Positions 52,516 to 60,518 of a stretch of 60,518 bases of DNA are shown here, piece after piece; position 1 is the first letter of the stretch; each line of letters starts with the position of its first letter. The DNA is from Mastigamoeba balamuthi (Eukaryota > Evosea > Mastigamoebida > Mastigamoebidae): the NCBI GenBank assembly GCA_902651635.1, contig CACRSC010000037.1, positions 174,687-235,204 of the forward strand, in the 5' to 3' direction. Below the pieces are notes generated by a model. That model saw only the letters and a program-made list of their open reading frames with translations, ran no database searches and was not told the DNA's origin. The translations under genes and the position numbers were made by a program.

Positions 52516-54647
52516 TCAGTCACTACACTGATTATACCATGAGATCCAGCCCTGACAGTACGGCAGAACAGTCTTTTCATAGTTGTGCATCAGTTGAAGT
52601 GACTCGTAGCATATTGAGCTAATGAATTGTAGCATCAGATGCTGTGGTCTGTTCACTGTGTAGTCCCGCAACGATAAAGGTCCTTCAATCCACGGTTTGA
52701 ATCGAGGCATTGAGGCATGAATGAAGTTACTGGTGCGAACAACATCACATTCAGACATGTGAAAGTATTTGCTTGCCATATTTGGACGAACAGGATTTGT
52801 ATCGTCAAGAGCAAATGCTAGCACAAGAGATTTTGGAGGTAACTTGATGATTGTGTCATGCTTGAAGAATTGATTGATAATCTCTCCATCAAATAGGCGG
52901 GTACGCTTATAGTATTGCATGATCTCCGAAAACAGAGACAGATTGGGTACTGTAACAATAGTAGCTGTGCTGAAATAGCCTCCACCATCCCAGTATCCTG
53001 TGCACATTGCGATTGGATGACTCTGAAGAGTAACATTGTATTCGAAAAGATAATCGGAATTGCCAACAATGAGTCCATCAGAATCCATATACACAACCTT
53101 ATCATAGTCTGTCAATTCCCACAGAAACAACTTTGCTCCTGATAGTGTCCATGCATTTGTTTGGCCATTGCCAACTGCTGTAACAGGAAGATCACGCCAG
53201 TAAAACTGGCATACACCAGCATCACGCATTGCCCTAATAAGGCCAGTATTACTCTCCAGTGTTTTTAGCATGATGGCAACAACATCAATGCTGGGGTCCT
53301 TTCCATAGAGAAACAGACGCCTTGTGTTGATTGCACTCATGTATCCATAGAATGGCTCTGTGACATACCATACATATGCACGATGCTCTCTTCCAGAAAC
53401 AACTGGTGCACAAGAACTTCTCAGTGAGGATACCTCATAGGAGCCAAATGGACCAGACAGCTCTGGTTGAAGTGGGCCATCAAAATCCAGAGATTGGTTT
53501 AGAGGTCTGTGTGGCACAGTTGGCAGCAGGGACATACACTTTCCAGCACTCATATCAGACTTGATGCAATGCGTATGCAGGAGTGTAAACAGAAGCTGAC
53601 CATCAGTGCATTTACCTGGGCCAGAGCACCATTCAGAGACAGTATTTGATGACTCGGACCATGGCATCAAAGCACTGTCATGCATCACCTTATACCCAGC
53701 ATGCTGCAGCTGTGCCAGAGATCCATAGAGACTGCAGCCATGCGATTCTGTCTGAGCACGCGACACTGACAGGTGGATAACATCCGGGGGGTACATGCAA
53801 AGGAATGTCTGAGCACCACGTAGGGCTCGAAGCTCATTCCCGCCATTCTCGATGCTCATATAAGCCACACGGACGCCCCTGAGCACACCATCAAGCACCT
53901 TCGCCATGTCATCCAGACGGACAGCAGCAACGCCACCCCCAGCGACACCACCGACGTCGTCCACGGCGTTGACAAACAGCGTGACGCGGTTCGCGACGCC
54001 CATGAGGTGCACAGACCTCCACAGCAGATCGGCGAGCACCGGGTCGCTCTCGAAGGCCACCACGCTGAACCCCATCCTCGCAGCCACGAGCGTCCGCAGC
54101 CCGTGCCCGGCGCCGACGTCGACCACCGCCCCCCCGCCACCACCACCACCAGCAGCGCGCTCCGCCAGCACCCGGCGCGCCCAGACGGCGGCGGCGACCT
54201 CCTCGCCCGCCAGCGGCGCGCGCCCCGACGTGCACACGCGCAGCCCCTCGAGCCCCTCGACCTCGGCAGCGCCCGCGCAGTACGGTGACGTGGCGGGCAG
54301 CGGCTGCGCGCGGCGGGGCTGAGGGGGGCCTGCGGCGCCGCGCCTGGGCTCGCAGGTGACGTCGACGAGGAACGTGCGGTCGCGGTGGCAGAGCGCCCTC
54401 TGGCGTCGCGAGAGGCGTGAGACAGCGCTTGTTGTGCTGGCGCGTTTTGCGCGTTTTTTGATTTTGTGGTGCCGTGTTGGAAAACTGAAGCAAAGGGAGC
54501 ACAGAGAGGACTGACAGGGACGCGGGGCACGTCGTTCGCCGGGGGCACGCGATACGTGAGCGGGGCGAGGTAGTAGAGGGCGGCGAGCTGGGCTGCCGCG
54601 AAGCAAACCACGAGGAGCAGCGGGCGGACGAGCCGCGGTAGCGCCAT
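52516..54647 (-). CDS. FkbM-type methyltransferase fused to GT8 glycosyltransferase
   Basis: Exon 1 (54647-54516, 44 codons) starts MALPRLVRPLLLVVCFAAAQ and carries the signal anchor. An intron 54515-54400 (GTCAGT...GCCAG) keeps phase 0 into exon 2 (54399-52516); the product is 671 residues. Residues about 90-330 form a methyltransferase: VVDVGAGHGLRTLVAARMGF, VVAFESDPVLADLLWRSVHL, RVTLFVNAVDD and MSIENGGNELRALRGAQTFL, the FkbM layout with the SAM-binding glycines. Residues about 360-671 are the GT8 enzyme, very close to the gene at 25876, with D-x-D in VYMDSDGLIVGN (about 483). It may both methylate and glycosylate a surface glycan in the Golgi. The 5' part is GC-rich, the GT8 part AT-richer. 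Confidence 0.88.
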
Positions 54648-55031
54648 CGGCAGAGCCGAAACAATGAGGTGGATAGTTTGATTCTCTTGTTAGCACCGAA
54701 ACAGCCGGGAAAATCTCGCTGATTCCGTTCCTCCTTTCAAGCCCCCACGCCTCGCAGCTCGCCCCGGAGACGCTGCAGGCAAGGCGTCGCAGTTGGCGGC
54801 CCGCGCAGAGCACTCGCCGAGAGAACACTTGCTCTGCTCTGTGCAGGCCCGAAATATCTCGAAAGGCCCCTCCCCAGGAGGCCACGAAAGCAGTGCCATA
54901 CCCGCCGTGACGTTGTAGGCTGGGGCCTCGCTAGCGCACTCCTGTTTATATGGATGGAAAATGCCCAGATTCCCAGATTCCTGTCCTGCGGGGGGGGGGG
55001 AGATACCAGTATCTTCATCATCACGAAAAGA
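54648..55031. promoter_or_regulatory. Divergent promoter region of MT-GT8 and Sel1 genes
   Basis: Contains GGGAAAATCTCGC (54701), CCGAAATATCTCGAAAGG (54849) and, near the Sel1 ATG, GGGAGATACCAGTATCTTC (54998-55016), all of the GATAT/ATATC type. A G run at 54989-54998 precedes it. Confidence 0.45.
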
Positions 55032-56537
55032 TGGCTTACGACCCGACAGCACTGCGCGACGCCGCGGAGGAGGCCGGGGCGCTGGACCTGCTGGGCGCGC
55101 TGGCGGCGTGGTACCTGCCGCACCGCGCGCGCCCGCCGTCGCAGCCCGACGCGCTGTGCGCGCTGGCGCTGTCGGCCTTTGACGGCGCGCGGCTCCCCTG
55201 CGCCCGCTCGCTGCTGCTGCGCGCGCTGGCGCTCGACGCCGCCCACGTGCCCTCGCTGCTGCTGCTGCGCTCGGTGGCCGTGTTCGACCCCGCGTCGGGC
55301 GACTGCTCGCGCGACCCCAACAGGCTCTTTGTGCTCGCCCGCGAGGCCCCGCAGGCCCCCGCCCGCGACTTCTTCGCCGCCTGGCTCGGCTCCCCGGCCG
55401 CCAGGGCCGCTGCCCCGCCCTCGGCCTGCTTCCTCTGCGGTGTGTTGCAGCAGCCGCTCCCCCTGCCCGCCTGCCAGGTTTTCGGGTGGTGGCGTTTTTC
55501 CGCTTGGTTTTATTTTGGGCAATTGACTCGGGCACCTGCGGTTTTGCGTTACATTGGGTTGGAGTTGCTCTCTCTCTCTCTCTTTCTCTATCTCTCTCGC
55601 GTATTCATTTTGATTTCAGAGGATTGGGGCTCGTGTAGGGTTCCAGTTACGCCGTGCCGTTTCGAGAGCCCCAATTTGGGTCTGGTTTCAATTGGAGGGC
55701 ACTCGGCACTTCCTGGTGGCGTTGTATGGCAGACACCGTTGCTCTCGTTCCTTGCGCGGGCACCGCATGACCCCTCGCTGCCGCCAGGCTCGTACGTCGA
55801 CTTCTGCCAGGGGGACACGACGGCCGCCCAGGCGCTGTGGGCCGAGGCCAGCGAGCGCGGCTCTGTCAGCGCCGACTGCAGCCTGGGCATGGCGCTCGAG
55901 CGCACGGACCCGCGGCGGGCCTTTGAGTACTACCGCGCCGCTGCCGCGCAGGGCCACGCCAACGCGCTCTGCAACGTCGGCATGTGCTACGAGGCGGGCA
56001 TCGGCGTGCAGCGCAGCGAGTACGAGGCCGCCGCCGCCTTTGCCCGGGCGCACGCGCGGGGGCTCACGCGGGCCACGTGCTTCCTCGCCGAGTGCAAGCT
56101 CGCCGGCGTCGGCGTGCCCATCGACGAGAAGGGAGCCCTCGAGCTCTTCCAGTTGCGTGGCTGTTGCTGGCCGCCCCAGGTGCCTCGCAGTGCTGACCAG
56201 CCACCGCAGGCAGGCGGCTGCCAGGGGGGACGCGAGGTCGATCGCGGTGATGGCGTCGGCGTACCTCAACGGGTCGCTGGGGGTCGAGCAGGACGTGGCC
56301 GAGTCGTTCAGGCTCTTCAGCGAGGCCGCGAGGTGGGGCGACCCCTGGGCGCAGCTCAACTGCGCCGTCATCCTCGCCCAGGGCTCGCCCGACGGCGCCG
56401 TGGCGCAGGACGTGCGACGCGCGTACGTGGTGCTCGAGCAGGCCTACAGCGAGGGCGAGGAGAACGCGGGCTACGTCATGGAGACCTTCAACACCGTCGA
56501 CAGCGACGCCGAGGGCGGGCCAAGGGGCGCCAGTTAG
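55032..56537 (+). CDS. Sel1-repeat (TPR-like) protein
   Basis: The start MAYDPTALRDAAEEAGALDL (55032) fits. Exon 1 ends at 55477 (TGCCAG/GTTTTC), and the best join is to 55811 (CTTCTGCCAG/GGGGAC), keeping frame across a 333-nt intron that contains a CT run. A second intron lies at about 56155-56215, but I could not fix its donor. The C-terminal half holds Sel1 units: AAQALWAEASERGSVSADCS, AFEYYRAAAAQGHANALCNV, MCYEAGIGVQRSEYEAAAAF, AYLNGSLGVEQDVAESFRLF and NCAVILAQGSPDG. Sel1 proteins are adaptors in ER-associated degradation and signalling. No signal peptide, so cytosolic adaptor is likelier. Stop is TAG. Confidence 0.75.
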
Positions 56538-56669
56538 GGCGAGCAGCGAACCACGGTGGGTGCAATTGCAGCAAATAACAGCGGGCGAGGAGGATAGTGT
56601 TCACATCCCAGTGCAGTCCTCGTAGTATTCAATCCGTTGATTTGCTGAACGAATCAGCTGATTTTGTCT

Positions 56670-56711
56670 CGGATTTTTCTGCACGAGATATCTGCGCCTC
56701 GAATCCCTGAG
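56670..56711 (+). promoter_or_regulatory. Promoter-like motif upstream of the NRK-like gene
   Basis: CTCGGATTTTTCTGCACGAG and ATATCTGCGCCTCG place a GAGATATC palindrome about 20 bp before the ATG at 56712. It is one of the clearest examples of the motif shared by gene starts here. Confidence 0.5.
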
Positions 56712-57403
56712 ATGAGCCGCCCAGCGCACCTACTGTTGGTGGGCGTGTGCGGGCCCAGCGCCAGCGGCAAGACGACGCTGAGCGAGGGCCTGCGCGCGCA
56801 CTGGGCGTCGCGCGGGGGCTCGTGCGCCGTGGTGCCCCTGGACTCGTGCTTCCGCCCCTCGTCGGCGCTGCCCGCCACCGACCTCGGCAGGCCCGACAAG
56901 GAGGGCCCCTCCGCCGTCGACTGGGACGCTTTCGACGCCCTCGCGGACTCGGCGGCCGCGGCCCTCGCGGGGCAGCCGGAGCCGCGACTGCTCGTCGTCG
57001 AGGGGTTCGTACTTTTCAGCCGCCGGCGGTGGTTCGATTCCCCCGACCTCCGTGTTTTTGTCGCCTGCGACAAGCAGACGTGCCTGCAGGTGCACCGCGC
57101 CGCCGCCAGCCTCCAGCGCCTCACGGCGTGCTGCAGAGGCGCACCGCGAGGCCCCCGAGGAGCGCCGAGGGTGCCCGTGCGCGGCAGACGCTGCCCGAGT
57201 ACTTTGAGCGCTACGTGTGGCCCGCGCACCTGCAGAGCTCCTCCTGGCTGGCCTCGCTCGCCACGGGCGCCCGCCACAGGGCTGTAGTGTCCCCGTGGGG
57301 GTCCCAGCGCGACGTCGTCGCTGTCGACGGCGCACGGCCGCCGGGCGACGTGCTGCTGGAGACGCTGTCGCTGCTGCCCGAGTTTGACGGGTCTTTTCGC
57401 TGA
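56712..57403 (+). CDS. Nicotinamide riboside kinase-like (uridine kinase family) P-loop kinase
   Basis: Exon 1 56712-57089, intron 57090-57136 (GTGCAC...CTGCAG, 47 nt), exon 2 57137-57403; 214 residues, all in phase 0. Walker A is GVCGPSASGKTTLSEGL near residue 12, followed by VVPLDSCFRP, VDWDAFDALAD (the substrate-site Asp and Trp) and LLVVEGFVLF. Joining the exons gives CDKQTCLQRRTARPP and then LPEYFERYVWPAHL, matching the lid Arg pair and the PgYF..hVWP motif of nicotinamide riboside kinases better than uridine kinases. The expected reaction is ATP-dependent phosphorylation of nicotinamide riboside for NAD salvage; uridine kinase is the alternative. Cytosolic, no signal peptide. Confidence 0.85.
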
Positions 57404-58157
57404 CAGGAATTGATACGCGTATCTACGCGGGCTGTCGCGAGGCTGATGGCGTGGCACACGGGCTCCCCGACCGGCAACGTCAGTAGGAAGACTGGTGGCG
57501 TGCGTGGGCATGCCCAGGGTGGTGGATCAGATACTCTCGTCTTTGTGTCTCGGTCACCTCTTCTCCTCGTCCCCTTGAAGAACAGTTGCACTCTCAGCCA
57601 TAACCAACCCAGTCCTTATCACCACTGCGCAATGCAAGCGTGTGTGTTCTCAGATGTGCGAGCATTTTGCTGCCGTTGAGATGTTGATGCCACTGAGCAG
57701 GACCCCAAGAGCGATCCATCAGTACAACGCACTCGTGGTCATCAGTGCTCTCTACCGCACGTACACCCACACAGCACGCTTTCTTTGTAGCTCAGGCCCC
57801 ATCAGCCTACATATCCTGAGCTTAGTGTACAGAGCGGGGTTATCCGTTGTTGTGTCACGGAAGAAGAATCCTGAGATTTGGTTTGATTTTTTTGAGCAGT
57901 TGGACAGGCGCACGCACAGCAGCAGCAGCGTCTCGCAGTCGATGAGGAGAGTGTCCGCACGGCAACCGCGGCACCGTCCAGTCCGCCTGTCCCTGCACCT
58001 GTACGACCGCGAGGCGCCCGCCCTCGCAGCCCCGCCCGACACCGAGTCGCAGTTCCCCGACGAGCCCCTCGCCCAAGGCCCGCAGAAGATCCGCGTATCT
58101 TCTGCCGCCAAATCCTGATTTTCGCCCCTCCCTGCGTGGCGCCGTCCGCTGCCAGTG
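57404..58157. other. Intergenic region; one uncertain plus-strand ORF
   Basis: A frame at 57642-58118 (158 codons) is open but unrecognised; its last third is Arg/Ser/Pro-rich, and TTTTTTGAGCAG at about 57887-57898 looks like an acceptor, so a terminal exon is possible. AGATCCGCGTATCTTCTGCC (58087-58106) is a GATAT-type element about 60 bp before the F-box start. Confidence 0.35.
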
Positions 58158-60212
58158 ATGACGTGGCTGGGGCCGAGGGGCGTGTGCGCGTGCAGGCTCG
58201 TGTGCAGGAGGTGGAGGGCGGTGGCGTCGTCGGGGGGCGTCTGGGCGCGCGTCGACGTGGCGGTGCGCACGCGCCGCCAGGCCCTGCTGCTGGCGCGCTC
58301 CCCCGTGCTGCCCCTGCTGCGCTCGCTCCGCCTCGAGGTGCCCCCCCCCCCCCCGTTGCCCTCTCTGGAAGCGAATTCTCGCCAGTTTCCCTGGGAATTC
58401 CCTGCGCCTGCCCCCGAGATTTCCTCGGGAAAATATCCAGGCGCTTGATCTTCGCTGATGTTAACCGTCCGTCCCCTGCGGGGAATGCATTGGGCAGGCG
58501 TCGGTGGGCTCTGCGGGCCTGTGCGCACTGGCCGCGCGGTCGCCCGATCTGGGCCGGCTGGTCCTCTCGCCGGACCTGCGCTGCGCCGGGGGCTCCGAGA
58601 GCGACGCGGTGGCCGAGGCGCTGGTGCTGCTGTGGCCGCGTCTCTCGTCGCTCGTCTGCCCCTGCGCCGGCAGCCCCCTCGCCAGCGCCCTCTGCCGCGC
58701 CCTCTGCGCCGCCCCGCACCCCCTCCTCCGCGAGCTGCGCGTCTCCGGGGTCCGCCTCGCAGCCCTCGCCAGCGGCGGCGCCCGGCTGGCCCTCGACCGC
58801 GCGCTCGTCAGCCTCGAGGGCCCCGCGTGCGACGCCGCTGCTGCCGCTGCCGCGTTGGGCCCACAGCTCCGAGCGCTGTCGCTGAGCTCGTGCGGGGCCC
58901 CCGTCGCGCCGCTGGCGCTGCAGCTCGCCCCGTCGCTGACGTCGCTAGACGTCGCGGACATCGCGCACGACGCCGCGGGCTTCGACCTGTCGTTCGTGGC
59001 GGCGCTGCCGTCGCTCGTCGCGCTGCGCGTCTGGCGCTGCGGGGCCCCCGCCTACGCGCCGTCGTCGCCGCCGCCCGCGGCGCTGGCGTCGCTCGTGCTG
59101 ACGTTCAACGAGGAGTCGAGGCTCGCGGGCCTCACCGACGCCTCCATCGCCGCCGCGGCCGCTGCGCTCTGCGCCTCGCGCGCCGGCCTCGCGTCGCTGC
59201 GCCTCGAGGGCTCGCGCGTCGGCGACCTCGCGTTGGCCGCCGTCGCCCGCGCGTGCGCGCCGACGCTGCGCTCGCTGCGCCTGGGCATGTGCGACGAGCG
59301 CGTCTTCGGGGCCGGCGGCGCGCTCGAGGGCCTCCTGCGCGCCTGCGCTGCGCTCACGCGCCTGGAGCTGCGCGACTGCGCCGTCCCCGACGGCTACCTC
59401 GCCAGCAGCGGCGTCCAGGCCGCGCGCGGGCTGCGCAGCGTCGTCGTGGCCCCGGGCCCGCTGCAGCGCGGCCCCGTGCGGCCCCTGCCGCCCCCGGGCG
59501 CCGGCGCCGCGCGCGGGCTCGAGGGCCTCGAGCAGCTGAGCCTCGTGGGGTGCGAGTGCCCGGCCAGCGTCCTGCGCCGCGCCTCGCGAGCGATGACGAG
59601 GCTCTGGGCCCTCGGCGTCTCTGTGGCGCGTTGCTCCCCGGGCCCCGAACAGAGAAAGGCGCGCAGCATCAGCGGCAGCGGGCGTGTGGGAATGATCCAA
59701 TTGATTGACGGCCGCGCGGTGGTGGTCGCTGTGTATGTGTGCGTGTGTGTGTGCAGCTGTGGTTCCTGGACGGCCTCAGGTTCCCGGCGCTGCGGGTCGT
59801 GTGGCTGCACATGGAGGCGACGGCCGAGAGCGACCGCGAGCTCGAGCGGCTGCACAGGCAGCGGCCGGAGCTGCGGGTGATAGTCAGCGAGGTCGGGGGG
59901 CTCGGGTGGGTCGACTGGACGGACCGCTGCAGGGCCGCGGGGGCACCGCTGGCGCTGGGGGCGCAGCTCGAGGAGGACTACGACGGCGGGGGGCTGCAGT
60001 ACGCGCGCTACTACGGGTACCAGTACCACTGGGACGAGGACGAGGCCGGGGCCAGCGAGTACGACGACGACGACGACGGCGACCTCGACTACTACGAGCA
60101 CGCCCACGGCGGCTTCGACTACGACGACGACGGCTTCGACGACTACAACGACGACGACGAAGAGTCCGGAGACGAGGACGACGACGCTGGGTACACGTCT
60201 GGCAGCAGCTGA
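58158..60212 (+). CDS. F-box/leucine-rich-repeat protein with acidic Tyr-rich tail
   Basis: Exon 1 58158-58337 (60 codons), exon 2 58498-59616 (373 codons), exon 3 59757-60212; all three join in phase 0, giving 584 residues. Exon 1 reads GVCACRLVCRRWRAVASSGG then VWARV, the second half of an F-box (RlVCrrWr.va....W), so the first helix may start upstream. Exon 2 is a run of leucine-rich repeats (LRALSLSSCG, LTSLDVADIA, LASLRLEGSRVGDLALAAVA, LTRLELRDCAVPDGYL). The tail is Asp/Tyr-rich (SEYDDDDDGDLDYYEHAHGG). F-box proteins recruit substrates to SCF ubiquitin ligases through the repeats. The 59617-59756 intron contains a GT-rich run before its acceptor. Confidence 0.82.
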
Positions 60213-60370
60213 GGCCGGTCTGGTCGGTTCCCGTCTGCGCGGTGCGGTGTTGGAAAAGGGCGCCACATTTGATGTTCCGCGGAGTTCTGTTGTACGCCAC
60301 TTGCGGGAGATTTCTTCTGGAGATATGGCATGAATCCAGGAATTGTACTAATTCCCAGAATTGGGTGTGC
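60213..60370 (+). promoter_or_regulatory. Promoter region of the last gene
   Basis: CGGGAGATTTCTTCTGGAG and GGAGATATGGCATGAATCC (60304-60336) lie 35-65 bp before the ATG at 60371, again with the GAGATAT motif. Confidence 0.45.
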
Positions 60371-60518
60371 GATGGCTCGAGTGCTTGTGGTGGGCCTGGC
60401 GCTGGCAGCAGTCGTGGTGGCACAGGACTCCCGGTAGGGAATGGAGCAGTGTCTGTTGGGCACAGTCTGGGACCTGAGCGAGCCCTGCAGGGTTGTGGCG
60501 TACAATGAGCGCACCGAG
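60371..60518 (+). CDS. 5' end of a secreted protein gene (cut by window edge)
   Basis: ATG at 60371 opens MARVLVVGLALAAVVVAQDS, a typical cleavable signal peptide, followed at once by CG/GTAGGG, a likely donor; GGGCACAG near 60455-60462 is a likely acceptor. Beyond it one frame reads WDLSEPCRVVAYNERTE to the end of the window, but the phase of the join does not work cleanly, so the splice is not settled. Too little remains to name the protein. Confidence 0.5.

Noticed and set aside
1-60518. tRNA or rRNA genes
   Set aside because: I found no cloverleaf with conserved T-loop sequence and no rRNA-like block on reading both strands by eye; a covariance-model scan would be needed to exclude a divergent tRNA.

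Overview
This window looks like nuclear DNA of a free-living protist, most likely an amoebozoan. The reasons are short spliceosomal introns (about 45-120 nt, GT..AG), intron-split genes on both strands, kinesin/PIP-kinase/F-box/Sel1-type proteins, and an expansin-like secreted protein of the kind known from slime moulds. The Amoebozoa assignment (for example an Archamoeba with GC-rich genes) is inference from gene content only. The DNA is a sharp mosaic: host genes are very GC-rich, while intergenic and mobile-element stretches are AT-richer and read like a different genome.

Layout. 1-4.1 kb is transposon debris: an exact 1,093-bp head-to-tail duplication with fragments of a piggyBac-like transposase, a C2H2 finger ORF and fields of short inverted repeats. 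4.9-17.8 kb is a GC-rich gene block: a type II membrane beta-propeller carbohydrate enzyme (-), a kinesin-like/EF-hand protein (-), an expansin-like protein (-) and a WW-domain phosphatidylinositol-phosphate kinase (+). 17.8-19.6 kb is AT-rich with little in it. 19.7-36 kb holds a PIG-L-type deacetylase with a lectin-like propeller (-), a GT32 glycosyltransferase (+), a GT8 glycosyltransferase (-), an MIT-kinase pseudogene split by a 4.2-kb hAT transposon, and a second GT32 gene (+). 36-50.9 kb is a nest of large mobile elements. 52.5-60.5 kb returns to genes: a methyltransferase-GT8 fusion (-), a Sel1-repeat protein (+), a nicotinamide-riboside-kinase-like protein (+), an F-box/LRR protein (+) and the start of a secreted protein (+).

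Main observation. The 36-50.9 kb nest contains what appears to be a distinct transposon family. One copy (37744-50860) has short terminal inverted repeats beginning TGATGGG and a 10-bp target duplication with one mismatch. A shorter relative (42170-45861) is inserted inside it with a perfect 10-bp target duplication. A third, truncated and inverted copy lies at about 36.0-37.5 kb, and an intact Tc1 element sits in an intron of the large copy. The family carries multi-exon genes on both strands, and many of its introns are packed with about 20-bp palindromes of the form TGCCAcTGGCA. One of its genes has piggyBac-like DDE sequence plus SAP-like motifs, yet the 10-bp target duplication is not what piggyBac makes.

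Gene teamwork. Six genes encode signal-anchored or secreted carbohydrate enzymes, suggesting a surface-glycan cluster. The convergent pair GT32(+)/GT8(-) occurs twice (22.0-27.0 and 34.9-54.6 kb), which reads as a duplicated segment whose second copy was split by the transposon nest.
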